64,000 bases of DNA, from contig PDUO01000008.1 of assembly GCA_003008705.1 (NCBI GenBank), forward strand, positions 1,116,001 through 1,180,000. The letters run 5' to 3'. Under the pieces are notes generated by a model, which saw nothing but the letters and a program-made list of their open reading frames with translations, did no database searches and was not told the DNA's origin. The DNA comes from Pezicula radicicola (lineage: Eukaryota; Ascomycota; Leotiomycetes; Helotiales; Dermateaceae). Of this stretch, positions 11,761-24,203 are shown in pieces. The translations under genes and the position numbers were made by a program. Every line of letters starts with the position of its first letter. Within the stretch, counting starts at the first letter, position 1.

Positions 11761-13749
11761 GTTGGCGATACACAACAAGAAGAAATAGAAAGAAGTTGTA
11801 ATTAAAAGTGTTGAAGGTGAAGATATATCATGTGAAGAACAGCCTCAAGCTCCGCTAGGCTGTATCTTGTGCGTATGTACAAAAAGACAGTTGGGTTTTT
11901 CTATAACGTGACTTTCAAAGTAAGGCAAGTCGTACCAACGATTTCGACTTGGAAATTATATTACGAGCCGTTGGCCTTCTGAGGGAGCATTAGGGTCTTA
12001 AGGCAGGCCACTTCCTCACCCATCATTAAGAAACACCCCTTCTTACCTCATCCAGGCCGCTTCTAGTCAGGGCTTTGGTATTTCTCAACAGCTTCGACAT
12101 ACCCATGCTCGAAGGATGGTGAGAGTTACAAAGAGTATCCCCAGATCACCGTGCCAAGTCGGGAGACCGTCCGTTGGGTCGGCAGATCTTAGGAAATCAT
12201 AGTGCGCCATAATATTTGACTGGTCAGTGACCATGATGAGGATTACTTAGATTCGTGGGACGGCCATTGTTCGTAAAGATCAGATGAGGCTCAATCACTT
12301 ACTGACATTGTTTGCTTAATGTTTCGGAGATGCGCTATGAGGCTGAACTGGGACAAGCCTTGGATTATCGAAACAAAACATCTGTTCCATTTGGCACAGA
12401 TGCACTTTGTTAGTCGCCCATAAGCGAGAAAACCCCATGGACATGATGACCTTCACCCCAGGTTTTCGAGGTGCTTGGACTACTAGACCTAGAATTTTTA
12501 TATAATTAGTAACGTTAAGGTTGTTTCGTTTAAAAGGATGTTGAACGGGAGAGCGTCCATGGTTTCTCGAAGGGAAACTAAAGGAATCGCCGCAACTCTG
12601 CTTCCAATAGAATGCTGCCAAGTCGTGTGATGGGACTTTGCATAAACACGCATCTCCAGATGAATTCTGGCATGCCTTGACATGACTTGATACGGCTTTG
12701 GACATCAATTTGGCCAAATTTACCCGATAAGGTGTACATGGAAAGAACAATGAGTTGGCCAAAATTCTAAAGGACGGGTTTATATCCAAGTTATAAAAGA
12801 ACCATGAATGGCTTTCTCATTCGAGGACACTTAGCTTTTGGTCTTGATTTAAACGAAAAGAAACCAAAAACATTTCGACGTCGCAAAGATGTAAGAGCTT
12901 TTCGGACTTCCTCCAACTTGGACAGAATTCCACTCAGGAAGTGACGGCCACAAAATCGAGAGTGCATGAATCGGCTCTTCGGGAAGTCGACTCCTTTTGG
13001 GCTGTGAATACTTCCACCAGCCTGAGAGAACCGTCATAGCCGTCATGAAGACCGTGACCACTGCTAGAGCACGGCACCTATCACATCCGCACCCGCAGTC
13101 TCCTAGCGTACGGTACTGGCCTAAGCGGCTGGCAAAGACTCTCAGACCCGTGCATCTCCTACAGTACGGAAATATCATATCTCAAAGGTCTTCCACTCAG
13201 AAGTTGAGCTTGACATTTTGGAAATCATATCTCGTATTCAGGGATACTACCAGAGTGAACACAGCCTCAACCTGATGCACAGTGCACCATATGTGTCTGT
13301 TAGACAATGCTCTAGGGTCAAATGTAATACGGTTCCAGCTGTTTTCACTAGTCAGCATGGCTGCAACAACAAGGCAGTAATGCTAAAGAGAGGAACAGGA
13401 GAGACATACCTAAAATGGCATCGTATCCAACTGTGCCTTGCATTGCCTCGTATGAATCTGCGAACGCACTGTGTATTGAGGAGTTGGAAAATCATGCTCC
13501 TCGATTCTTTTCTGCGGATTAGCCTACCACAAAACATAACCACCAGAAATATAGCACGTTCACAAACAACCTTTTGCGTTTACGCTTAAGGGCCATATGT
13601 GGCGGACGGAGCTTCTTATGGGTAAGATATCCCACAGCCCAGCATGTCCCCCAATGCTGAGTGAGGACTATCTCCCGGTTAGGAAAATGTGTCTTTTGAG
13701 GCGCCGGAGCAACTGCTTCAAAAGGAACAACCTCCATCACGTCACTCAA
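11761..13749. other. Intergenic, unassigned open frames
   Basis: No gene recognised over 2 kb. The longest open frame is 12316-12789 (-, 157 codons). It has scattered Cys but no signal peptide, domain or convincing splice context. Another at 12849-13178 (-) has a hydrophobic stretch (ALAVVTVFMTAMTVLSGWW). Either could be part of an unrecognised gene; I do not call them. Confidence 0.4.
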
Positions 13750-14487
13750 TCACCACTGTATTGTCACCCCAAACCGATCGTAGAAGTTCCCACTGTTGCT
13801 TCTATCCCATTTCTCAATGATTGGCAGCAAGCCACGCACACTCTCTTCCGTACTTATGGCATCGTCCTCCTTGTACCTAACCAGCGCACTCTCGACTCTC
13901 CCAGGATGACAAAGCACCCAAGTGACCTCAGGCACGTCGATACTGAAGCTTTTGATGATCGCATTCAACGCCGCCTTGCTCGCCCTGTACGCATATCCAG
14001 CCCCAGTAGTATTGGCGGCCAAACTCCCCATCCGACTGCTCATAACAACCACTTTTGGCTGTACCCCACTGTTGGCTTCTTGGGCGAGTCGCAAGTTCGG
14101 GAGGATGGATCGAAGGAGGAGAAATGCGCTGGCTGTATTGATATGAAAGGTGTTGAGCATGGTATCGAGATCCATTGCTTCGAGGGTTTCTGCGTGCTGC
14201 GCCGAGCCTTGGGTTGAGTTGTGCAGGTTGTCGACGAGGCCACGAACACCTATCGAGTGGACTACTAGATCGATAGGTTGCCCGGAGATACTTTGCGCAA
14301 ACGCTGTAATTGAAGGAGTGGAAGTAATATCGAGGAGATGGTGGGTGGTTTTGACAGAGGACAAGGTAGGCGTGGGCAACGCGTCTTTGTCGCAGGTTAT
14401 GACAGTGTTCATGGGATCCTTGGCGTAGGCATGAAGGAATGCGAGGCCAATTCCAGAGGATGCACCTGTTATGAGGACTGTAGGCAT
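13750..14487 (-). CDS. Short-chain dehydrogenase/reductase (SDR)
   Basis: A cytosolic NAD(P)-dependent oxidoreductase of the classical SDR fold, 245 aa in one exon. The nucleotide-binding glycine motif TGASSGIG sits at residues 7-14 right after the first beta strand. The active site has Ser in VVMSSRMGSL and the catalytic pair in YAYRASKAALN (Tyr-x3-Lys). HPGRVES follows, as in the usual PG cofactor motif. Length and start are normal for the family. The DHSIGV-like segment is VVHSIGVRG where NNAG is usual, a common divergence in the carbonyl-reductase-like (CsgA/sniffer) branch. No pathway partner lies beside it, so the substrate cannot be told. Confidence 0.85.
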   Translation of the reverse strand: MPTVLITGASSGIGLAFLHAYAKDPMNTVITCDKDALPTPTLSSVKTTHHLLDITSTPSITAFAQSISGQPIDLVVHSIGVRGLVDNLHNSTQGSAQHAETLEAMDLDTMLNTFHINTASAFLLLRSILPNLRLAQEANSGVQPKVVVMSSRMGSLAANTTGAGYAYRASKAALNAIIKSFSIDVPEVTWVLCHPGRVESALVRYKEDDAISTEESVRGLLPIIEKWDRSNSGNFYDRFGVTIQW

Positions 14488-15063
14488 TTATGGACGTATC
14501 AGTAAGTGAGCATGGAAGGTCGTCTGGAAGATGGAAAGTCTGGGGTTGAGTTTTCTTGGCTTGAGTTCTTGGGAGATTCGGTTCCAACCCCGCCTAGTCC
14601 CAGGAGTCTGGAGATCATTCCAGGGGGGGTTCATCCCAACATCTACAGAGCAGAGGCCATTCGAGACTTTCGAAAGAAGAAAGTCTAGCAGCATGGGGTT
14701 TTGAGATTACTTTAGTCATCTCTCATGTTTCACTGTATGAAGTTTATCCTTCGTAAGTACGAAAGTGTATTTGATTGCTTTCATACAGTATCTCTGGTGT
14801 CGGAAACAAATTTCCTCGTCTTTGTGTCGTTTTCATCTGTGTCGAAATATCATAGCAACAACCTCAGGACTTGTATTATTCATACCATTCCCACATCCTC
14901 ACAAGTAAGCTACAGAGGGCTAACAATAAGTGCTGTTACCTCTATATACCTATTACACTACCAAACACACAATAAAACAAAAGTTAAGATGAGGTTACAA
15001 CTGTGTGCTATTACATATGCCTAATGCATTAAACACAGGAAACAGGATGGGGATGATTGGATT

Positions 15064-15540
15064 TGTCAAAACTGGTAAATTTTTCATTTGGCTTACAACA
15101 TATAGTTAGATAGATAACTATGTATATCACTTAGTGATAGAGCCATGTAGCAGCCGCCAATCAGTAGTCTACAAGACAGAGATGAACCTCTTTAAGCATT
15201 GCAGTAGGTTTTCTGCTCACAACAAGTCGCCAGTCCAACCATACCCATGTCTATCTTTCAAAATCTGGAGCTTGAGTGTTGAGATAATTGATTTTGCTAA
15301 AACTTTTGATTTTTCATTTAGGCCATAACATATACTTACCTAAGGTAGGCAGATAACTATGTGCATCACCTAGCAAGAGATCCATGTAATAGCTGCAAAT
15401 AACTAAGGACGTCTGCACGATGACAAAGAAGAACCTCTTCAAGAGCTGCGTTGGGTTTTCTGCTTATGGCACAACGCTAGTCCAACCAAACCCATGGCCA
15501 TATTTCAGAACATGTGGCTTAAGCATCGACAGTTTCCAGA
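15064..15540. repeat. Diverged tandem duplication of about 235 bp
   Basis: Two head-to-tail copies, roughly 15064-15296 and 15297-15540. Aligned landmarks include TTTTTCATTT, AGATAACTATGT, ATCAC, GAACCTCTT, GGTTTTCTGCT, AGTCCAACCA and CCCATG, offset by 231 to 245 bases. The copies have diverged by both substitutions and indels. No open frame is shared, so this looks like old non-coding duplication. Confidence 0.7.
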
Positions 15541-16859
15541 AGAACTTGTTCAATCTTCTCGACGAATAATGTAAACGTTGCCAGCTGGGAAGCTCTTGCC
15601 ACGCTGCGCAGTGTTGTCATTCTTTTATTTAAAACGTGGGACTTGAAATCAGTAGACGTTTGGGTGGTGTTGCCTCTATGACCGACCACCTTTATAAGCT
15701 TAGCTATGTCTTTTTCAATTATGCTTTTCTTATAGATTGCGGCTTTGTTAACCTTGGACTCTGCGAACTTGAAATGGGTATGAAATATGTACTTGTAAAG
15801 AATGTAGCAGAGTCAATGGCTTTAATAAACCTAGATTTGTTGCATAGAAATAATAGGAAAACACAGCTTTATTAGACGCTCTACAAGGAAAGTTACAAGA
15901 CATGAAATCAATAGCTAACTTAAATCTCTATAGGTTAGCTAAACTAGCCCAGAAGAGAGTTTCAAGAGTCGCAAGCAGATTGTAGTTTCTGACTTGCTAT
16001 AATTCAAAAGATCAAAATGAAGAGGCAGGCGCCATCTAAAGAAAGCGACACAAAACAACATAAGAATCATGACAACTAAACAAGAATGTAGACATCTTAG
16101 AGAAAGAAAATGCCCCCCTTTAAGTGTTCTAGTATAACCTTTTCGGATTAGATATAATAATATCAGTTTATTTAGCAAATTAATGCAAATCAACAAAGCA
16201 TACTTTTAGTAGCTAAATCTTAAGGACAGCTCTCATATAGAGTTATTATTTATAAACTATATAATTCCTAAGTAGCTTAGCATCTAGTACTATTATAAGG
16301 AATCAAAAGATTGAAATGTTAGAAGGTTTACTAGCTTCAAAGTTGGCTTAGTGAACAACTTTCTTAGTCTTAAGGTTAAAATATAATCTAAAAAAGACCA
16401 ACTTAGCGTAAGGCTTTAACCATCTAAAGTACAACTCATTCTATCCTATCCTCTGAGCTCTAAGCCATCCTGCTTCCTTTACCTAGTGACCTTAGATACA
16501 GCAGAGGACGTTTATCTATTTCCTACCTGCCTTAAACTTAAACTACTCAAAGTTATTCGATATCTATAACATTTAAACAGCTTTAAAATATTAACTTACA
16601 TTGTTGTCGTTCTATTCGTCCTTGTCACTAAGAGTTTAAAAAATCACCAGCAGAGAAAATCAATTATGTCGCCTAAATACTATGTGTTGCTAAGTTAAAG
16701 GCATAGAGTTTTAGGAAATTTTAAGCGCCACAGACTAGTTTATCAACCTTAGAACAACTTTGTCACTATGATGTGGTCTATCGTAATGTTGTCGTTCGTG
16801 GACTATGAAGGGTATATGGAGTATGATTTGATCATCTGTAATCTAAGCAACTAAACTTA

Positions 16860-16990
16860 AGTGAGCGACTCGAAATAACTTAGCGACTCAAATCAGGTTG
16901 ACGACTCAAACCAATTCAACGACTCAAACCAATTCAACAACTCAAACCAACCTAGCAACTCAACCCAATCCAACAACTCAAAACAAACAC
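16860..16990. repeat. 18-bp minisatellite (CGACTCAAACCAATTCAA)
   Basis: About seven imperfect tandem units of 17-19 bases. The clearest adjacent pair is CGACTCAAACCAATTCAA. Outer units have drifted (CAACTCAAACCAACCTAG and others). There are no unique spacers, so it is not a CRISPR-like array. Confidence 0.8.
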
Positions 16991-17710
16991 ACCCAACAAA
17001 GGACCACTAACCAGAGGAGCCAGAAAAGGCACCAGGTATTCTGCTACTTTACATAAGAAGTCGTCAACTTGCAGCACATCTCCACTAGTCGTCACTCTCA
17101 AAATACATAGATGAATCTAATCCAAGAACCTTCGAACAAGAACTACAAGCAATTCTAATTTTTCTAATTTATAGATATTAGTTAGAGATGAATGGCAACG
17201 AGATGTCGAATAACACGGCGAATTAAGTGACAGCAAATTACTTTTGTTTTCTTTTATGATAGGCTATCTATGTATTGGTTATAGGATGGGTAGAAGACAT
17301 GTCTTGTGGTTAATTCTTCTAATTCATCGCGTTTCTTGTCTGTGTCTGTAGTCTTGTCTCGTTGAGAACATATGATTAGTCCTAGTGTGAGGAAGATAAA
17401 TGCTAGAAGGATTAAATATCGCAAACGTAACTTAAATGAACTAAATAACAGATTAGCGACAAGGTAACCGTCTCAGGAGCGGTAATACAGGAAATCATGA
17501 TCAGCATGTCTTTAAGTTCCACAGACTAGGTGGTCTTTGAAGATACGGTCGCGACAGATTTCCAGTCGCTAATGTCATTCCAAGCATTAAGTAACTTAGC
17601 TTTACCAGGTCTTCGTTGTGTCCTCAATTATGGTACCAATGTGAACTCCATTTCAATTATCTCCAGCGACACTGAATATGTACAAAAGCAGCCTCTATTC
17701 GTTCTATTCC

Positions 17711-18662
17711 TTACAAATCCTTGCGGAAAATCTCGATTCCCGGAGGCTCACCAGTCAAACTCGTCAACCCCTCAATATTTTCACATGTCTTGCGTCCACT
17801 CATTGGACCTGGGCTTGGGATTGGGATTGGAGCACCCTTGCCACCCTCGACATTCGCACTTGATGCTGAGGTCTCGACGCTTTGAGCGCTTTCTTTCAAT
17901 GCCGTGAGGAGGGTTTTTATGCTTTCGGGCGTCAGATCCTCGTAGAAATCATCGTTGATCTGTACCATTGGCGCGTTCACGCAAGCTCCGAGACATTCGA
18001 CTTCGACGTAGGTGAAGAGACCGTCTTTTGTAGTGTGACCGGGGGTGATACCGAGGTGCTCGTTGATCGCCTTTACAATGGCATCACTGCCACATCCGCC
18101 AAGCTGACATGGAGTCTACATTGATGAAATCAGCATCGAAACAGATTCTGCTGCGGTCGCCGAGAAAGAATACTCACGGTGGTGCACACTTGCAAGTGCC
18201 ACTTTCCGACGGGAGTCCGGTTGTACATTGTGTAGAAGGTAGCAACCTCGTAGACTCGCATTGGAGGCATCTCCAACAGCCGTGCAACCTCATTCATGAC
18301 ACTCAAGCTTGTGAATCCATGCTGCCGCTGTCCGAGATCGAGTATGGGCATCACGGCAGCTTTTTTGTATTGGGGTGGGTATCGCTTCAGGATCTCTTCA
18401 ATGAGCTTGTTATTCTGCTCATTGAACTTAAAAGGAATGTCGGCATTGTTCTCTGGCGAGTCTCGGTGCTGAGGGAGGCAGTGTCAGTAGTTGAAGGGGG
18501 TGTAGAGCTGTTGACAGGAGGAACTAGTGAAGGACATACCACTTGAAGGGCGTCGCTCGCCACCCTCGAACTGGCTACGAAAGACCTGCATGGAGCTCGC
18601 GAAGCTATGCGGACTGGTCGGAAGGCTGAGCGAAAGACGAAGGGGGTGATTTTGGATGCCAT
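17711..18662 (-). CDS. NADH:ubiquinone oxidoreductase 24 kDa [2Fe-2S] subunit (complex I)
   Basis: A mitochondrial matrix-arm subunit of respiratory complex I, the NuoE/NDUFV2 homologue, carrying cluster N1a. Exons 18662-18540, 18468-18178 and 18115-17711 join in phase 0 to give 272 aa. The first exon is an Arg/Ser-rich mitochondrial presequence. The conserved core includes [53 protein letters not shown] and [11 protein letters not shown]. The four cluster ligands are in [12 protein letters not shown] (Cys-x4-Cys; junction of exons 2 and 3) and [10 protein letters not shown] (Cys-x3-Cys). The C-terminal tail is Pro/Gly-rich and ends in EIFRKDL. This is a housekeeping gene, intact, and gives a reliable splice reference for the window. 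Confidence 0.95.
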
Positions 18663-19389
18663 TGTCGCAGTGGGGGAGCGCAATGGCTGTTTTTGATGTT
18701 CGAGAGGATTGTGCTGGTGCATTTCCAATCTGTAATCCGACCCGCAGCCACAGTGATTGGTTGATGGATGAAGCGCGATAAGCGCAAGCGCAAGAGCACG
18801 CTGACTAAGAAAGAATGCCAACTGGCACAGCAAACAAACCACCCAAAAAAACATCAACATCACCAACCATCACTCCGAGAATTCCCATCAGCAGGAGTAT
18901 ATCATTAGGGTCTTTTTTTTATTTTATTTTTTATTCTACTACATAATATTTCGGAAGTTATCACGTCATTATAGCTTCAACACCAGTGTAAACACGCTTC
19001 CCAGAAACACAACATGGCCTGATTAAGCTAATCCAACAAACCAAATGGTAAGCCAAAGACACGCCAACAAAGACGAGAGCACAAAGAGTTGCGTGCGGTA
19101 TAGCACCCAAATACAAGTCATAATTCGTCATTTGTGGAGAAATCCTCCAGGCCTTCCTGCAATCAGATTTCAGAATCCGGCGACTCCATATGCGTTATGT
19201 GTCCAACATTTGGCCATGTGTTCATCGGAATCCCATTCATAAAACATAGGCATATTATTATGCGCTTCTCGCCCCAGAGTCGGTTTTGGGTGACCCCAAG
19301 CAACGAGAGACCTTGGACGTCCAAAGCCCAGTGAGCTCACGTGGTGTGTTTCGAAATGGGTCTTCAATTCCTTAAGAACGCCTGCGTCC
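18663..19389. other. Intergenic between complex I subunit and aquaporin
   Basis: The complex I gene's promoter and the aquaporin's 3' flank. No additional gene is supported. Confidence 0.5.
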
Positions 19390-20524
19390 TCAGAAGCTCT
19401 TACGTGGTGGTGGTGGTGGATAGGTGCTGTCCATACTCGCAGTTCGCTTGATGGTATAGCCTGGAACTTGGAAAGTATCCCCTCGTTTTTCCTGGACCTG
19501 GTAGACGTCTCTCCCATCATCGTCTTGGCCAGCGTTGGATGTTTCGTATTCAAGGAACTTAATTATCTTGTACAGCGTGACAGCCACAATCGCTCCAAGT
19601 GCGGGTCCCAACCAATATATCCAGTGGTAGGTGGGAAACGTATTAAGCACGACGGCTGTTGCGAACGCTCGTGCAGGATTCATTCCAGCACCTGTGAATT
19701 CGATACCTATGAGCCATCTCCAGTTAGTACTGAGGATTTGGTTATGTTGTGGATGGATATCACATACCAGCAAAGTGCCCAGAGAACAATGCCATTCCTA
19801 TTCCAAGTGGTGCAAGGAAAGACGCTCGGTGTTTTTCCACGGCCAGCATGAGGATCGTAAATATCAGCTCGGCTGTGAGAAGCATTTCAATGAAAACTCC
19901 CTGCAAGGTATTGGTTCCACTTCCAAGGGAAAGGGCTGCCTGTAGTTCACCCGGGAATAGAACAGACACTAGAAATGCTGCAACGATTCCGGCACCTATC
20001 TGAACTGGCACCAGGAGAGCTCCTCGGGCCCAAGGCACAGCACCAGTCAAGCATAGTCCCAGAGTCACCTTGTTTTTGTTAATATCTGCCCTTAGAGATT
20101 GGAGTTTGTTACGTACTGCAGGATTGAATGCGCCTCCGCTAATTCTGTAAAATATCCACACATTTAAGGCAAGACTGATGCCGAATCCGGTACTGATGTA
20201 TAATAACTGTTCGAGACTATGTCCTTCCTGAGCTCCGGCCAGCAGTGCTTGAGGCTTGCTATTTGCAATTTGCGCTCCAGTGAAGCCGAAAAAGAGGAAC
20301 ATCAGGGTGCCAATGAACTCTCCGATCATTGCCACAAAGTGATTGCGGACAGTATCGTCGATCCATCCGTGTCTACCTCCTTGCGGTCGGTAGTCGTCCT
20401 CGTTCACCTTCACGTACAGCGGAAGAACCATCTTCGGGGGCTTGGGTGGTGGACTTCGAGGGGATTGGAAGTAGGTGCTTCTTTTGCTCTCGACTGTGTA
20501 TGTAACTGGAAATGGCATTGTCAT
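19390..20524 (-). CDS. Aquaporin (MIP family)
   Basis: A membrane water or solute channel. Exons 20524-20117, 20068-19768 and 19706-19390 join in phase to give 341 aa. The cytoplasmic N terminus (about 65 residues, Pro-rich) leads into the first membrane helix VAMIGEFIGTLMFLFFGF. The first pore motif is GGAFNPA, split exactly after NPA by intron 1; the second is GMNPARAF. The residue after NPAR is not Asp, unlike glycerol facilitators, so an orthodox water-channel type is more likely. The last helix is WIYWLGPALGAIVAVTLYKII, followed by a hydrophilic tail. The start could also be the ATG two codons later. A TIR element begins only about 70 bp upstream of the start codon, inside the promoter. 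Confidence 0.92.
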
Positions 20525-20593
20525 AATTTTGCCGTTCTGTTCGAATGGAGAAGTATTTGTACTTACAAGAGCACTGGACTGTTAAGTTATGTA

Positions 20594-20770
20594 TCCCTTC
20601 CCTTGTATATTAGCCACTGGACTAAGGGTTTGGCACTCTGCTCGTCCACCACCGCTTAAGGGTCTCGAAAGCAATCACAGGAAGTTTATTGGTTAGAACT
20701 ACTTCGTTTGATCGATAACTTAATGCACGACCCTGTGGCCCGAATGTTGGCTAATATACAAGGGAAGGGA
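20594..20770. mobile_element. TIR element family A, copy 1 (177 bp)
   Basis: Ends TCCCTTCCCTTGTATATTAG and its inverse, flanked by TA on both sides, as expected for a Tc1/mariner-like MITE. The interior shares GAACTACTTCGTTTGATCGATA and later blocks with copy 2 at 22909-23088. It lies in the promoter of the aquaporin gene. Confidence 0.8.
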
Positions 20771-20884
20771 TAGATATCACATAAAACTAAATTCTAGGCC
20801 ATCGATCCCCTAATAGACCTCCCCGGATCGCTGTTGAACCCAAAACTGCAGTTCATTCATGCAATTCTCTCCGCCCTCATCCTA

Positions 20885-21156
20885 TCCCCTAGGTGGTATA
20901 GATCCATATTCAACATAGATGTTATATAAGCTTGATTTTAAATACTAAGCATATACTACTTCCTATGTCCTTGTGTGTGTACAGGGAAATTCGAGGTTCT
21001 ACAAGCTTTAAGGCAATAAAATCATCTATAGAGTAGGAAACCTATACAAATTGCATGTACTTTTAGGCAGACTGATAGCGTCGGTAGTAACTGTTACTAG
21101 TTAGCGATGAGCACGCGCCAGCTCACCCCTGAACTGGATCCATACCACCTAGGGGA
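20885..21156. mobile_element. TIR element family B, copy 1 (272 bp)
   Basis: Begins TCCCCTAGGTGGTATAGATC and ends with the inverse (GATCCATACCACCTAGGGGA), with TA on each side. Copy 2, in the opposite orientation, is at 23894-24183. A non-autonomous TA-target MITE. Confidence 0.8.
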
Positions 21157-22908
21157 TAGAGTGCTGCTATCAAGGATGAGCACGGGTCAATGACGAACCA
21201 TATGAGACTGCATACGATGTATATCTCCATCAACTTTGCCATCTTGAGCGATGGCTGAATTCAGAGTTTCTATTTAGGGTTTCCTTGAATCCCGCTGATA
21301 GCTGCTCATGTGAGAAGGCTTCCCGGTATTGCATAAATAATGTCAGATGGTTCCTGTACTCCCGCGATTGGTTGCTTTCTTGCTGAGCCAGCGGCAAGGC
21401 GTACAGTGTATTGTCATACACAAGTAAATGCTGCAAGGGTTTCGATAAGTTTGATAGGGCTTAATTGTCTCAATCGTCTGAACACACCGAATTCATCCTT
21501 GTAAGACTACGTTGGTAGCATTCAACTTGCAGCATTAATGATAACACACTGAATAAAAAGCCGATGTCTATAGATGAGACAATGGGATGCAACCATCGCA
21601 GGCAAGCATCTACGACGGATACTTTCGAAGGTGGTCTTGGTGTGGTTGTGCGAAACGTGCTTTGGCCATTTGAAACGACAAAGTAGCCAATTAAGCAAGA
21701 CGTTGTAGCCTTTGCCGCCACACTAAAGCACAATCATCTCGCCAAGAAATGAGACTACGCACCACAGTGCTCTTCCCTCTACGAAGCACGCGTCATATAA
21801 TAATATATGACGGGAAAAGAACGTCTCTGGAAGGTAATTTCGTGTTATGAGAGAAGGAATCATAAGGTCCTTTCCCTGCAGTCGTAGATTCCCTCATCTC
21901 GGAGCGTAAAAGCCTATGGTGGATTCTCTGTAGTCGTGAGCATGAAGTTCCTAGTCCGGAAAGGTTCGTACTAGAGCTATGAACACCTGGAGAAGATTTC
22001 GGGACCACTATAATGATGCCTTGTGTTAAGTGATGCGAGAGCTTATCTGGTAGCGGCACGTGTTCCGGACGGCCTCTGCTGTCTTTCAGTCATGCCTTCA
22101 CAGCTATCTGCTGTAACTTTGATGCTATAGTATTCTTAGCTTTCGTTATATCTAAGGTTATGAGGACTTACTTCGAAGTAGCTTCCCGTCGAGAAGCGTG
22201 CGGAAGGTCAGTTCACCTAGGGAAGGTTCAGGTGAGGAGTGGCTTACTAGAGCTTGGCAATGCTACCCAGAGCCAAACTTTCTGGTGTGGTGTACAGGCG
22301 TCTTATTCGTGGCATGGATTTCACAGACGAAAAGGTGTTGGAGTGCCGTCGGACTATGCTCGACTGACACCGGTAGTACCATAGCATCTGAGTATCCCTT
22401 CATGTGCCAGAGCTTGTCAGTTTCACGGCCGAAGCTAATCGATTAGATCGGGATTTGTATCCTGAGATCCGCTCACGATTCTACTGTACTGTAGCTTGGA
22501 TGACAGAATGGGCTGGCTGATACTGCATTATTAGGCTTTAATGTTCGAGTCGCTACTACAGTATCTCCCCCACCCCGGGCCCCCTAAATAAACGTTATTC
22601 AGGCCCGTTTTAAAGGGGTCTGGCTTTCGAATTGCAAGGGTTTCTGGCCAATAGAAATAGGTGGTTTATGGCATTCGAAGATGCTACCGTAGAAGCCTGA
22701 AATAAGCTTATCGGTTAGCCTTACCGCTTACTACTTAGTGTCGGAATTAACGTCTACAAGTGAACATAATGTCTTAACTTGTATATAGGAAATAGGCCAT
22801 TGAATATAGAAAATGCAACGCCGTTGGAGGTTGGGAAGTAACATCTTAGAAACGTAGATATATATATTGTCGTACATCTAAATAAACTTATATCCTAGCT
22901 GTCGCTTA

Positions 22909-23088
22909 TCCCCTCCCATGAATATTAGTTAGCTCGGCAGGGATTCAGCACTCTACTCTCGTTTATAATCGCTTAACGCATCTTAGATGCTATTAAAAGA
23001 AATTTATTAGCTAGAACTACTCTGTTTGATCGATACCTTAGTACACGTCTCTATGGCCCAAGCGCCCAGCCAATATTCATGGGAGGGA
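22909..23088. mobile_element. TIR element family A, copy 2 (180 bp)
   Basis: Ends TCCCCTCCCATGAATATTAG and CAATATTCATGGGAGGGA, with TA at both flanks. Same orientation as copy 1. Interior match includes TTTATTAGCTAGAACTACT and GTTTGATCGATA. Confidence 0.8.
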
Positions 23089-23286
23089 TACTCATCTGTA
23101 AATCGTTGAATTGTCGAAAGGATAAGCCGGTCGGTCGTATTTCTCCAAATCTATAGTACCCTAATCCTTTCCCTAAAACTAATAACGTCCCTTCTTTCCT
23201 ATTGATAATAGCCCTATAAAACATCTAACTCGGCTGTTCCAAGGTACTTACATTCGTTTAATTAATGGTGTTAGTAAGTACGGCAA

Positions 23287-23484
23287 GTACTAACTTAGGT
23301 AACAAGTCCGGTTTTCGCGTAAAATGTTCTGACAGTTCATGTGACAGTTCTAGTTGGTTGAAAATTCTCTTAATCTTTTGTAGATCCTTCAAAATGTCTT
23401 TAAACTGTCCAACCAGATCACTGCTATGAAAGGTTATTCACTGCTAAGCATCTACGCGAAAATCGGAATTTGTTAAGTTAGTAC
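23287..23484. mobile_element. TIR element family C (198 bp)
   Basis: Left end GTACTAACTTAGGTAACAAG and right end the inverse of GTACTAACTTAACAAATTCC. The inverted similarity runs on through TTTTCGCGTA, about 38 bases in all. A non-coding MITE-like unit; a single copy in this window. Confidence 0.65.
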
Positions 23485-23893
23485 GGTATTTGTCCGATAC
23501 ATCTGATCTTCTGTAGGTGTACCAAACCTTGTCTGAAAACATCTGAAGCATAGCTTACGAGCGACAGAATAGTTGACCGCTTTCTTAGCAAGCGAACAAC
23601 TGCACTTCGTATTGTCTCTGAAGCCCCTTTACATTATTTCTAACAATCTAGACAGCAGAGGCTTTCAGTTGATTTTTTTTTAATATGTAGAGCGGCTTCT
23701 ATAAGCGAAAAAAGCATACCTACCGTACAGGGTGGGGCATAGGGCTGTAGAATAAACATATCAGAATAATATCATATTTGGGAATTAAGGAAGATCGTGC
23801 ACGTCCTTAAGTAGGGCTAATCAGAATGTCTAACTCCTGTCTCGCTAGGCTTGATATTTCTCTACATATTTATTTTCTGCTTGATGTACCCTA

Positions 23894-24183
23894 TCCCCTA
23901 CATGGTATAGATCCAGGTCAGGGCTGTAGTATGTGCGTATCACTAACTAGCAACACTTGCTACAGATGTAATCTATCTACGTAAATTATATACAATTTAC
24001 AAAAGATTTCTATCCTATAGTTATACTTTCGCTTTTTTATATAATTTGATTACTTTACAGCTAATAGAGCCTCGAATTTCCCTGTACACATACATAAAGA
24101 CATAGGAAGTAGTATATGCTTAATGCTTAAATAGAAGCTTATATTATATCCATGTAGAAACTAGATCCATACCGCCTAGGGGA
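23894..24183. mobile_element. TIR element family B, copy 2 (290 bp)
   Basis: Starts TCCCCTACATGGTATAGATC and ends GATCCATACCGCCTAGGGGA with flanking TA. It is an inverted relative of copy 1: both contain CGAATTTCCCTGTACAC and GACATAGGAAGTAGTATATG in opposite orientation. Confidence 0.8.
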
Positions 24184-24203
24184 TAGTATAAGTCTATATT
24201 ATG

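Larger units (their letters stand above)
14488..17710. other. Gene-poor AT-rich region
   Basis: No gene recognised over 3.2 kb. It holds a diverged tandem duplication (about 15064-15540) and an 18-bp minisatellite (about 16860-16990), annotated separately. The AT-rich stretch 15640-16640 looks like degraded repeat DNA. Confidence 0.5.

Noticed and set aside
11147..11788. A 213-codon open frame on + opposite the Ala-rich gene
   Set aside because: It is the antisense of GC-rich A/K/S/T codons and yields a V/A/L-rich chain with no signal peptide; the minus frame has a proper secretory start.
12316..12789. 157-codon minus-strand frame as a gene
   Set aside because: No domain, signal peptide or splice support; a chance frame of this length is plausible.
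16860..16990. Regular short repeats as a CRISPR-like array
   Set aside because: The units are contiguous without unique spacers and the genome is fungal; it is a minisatellite.
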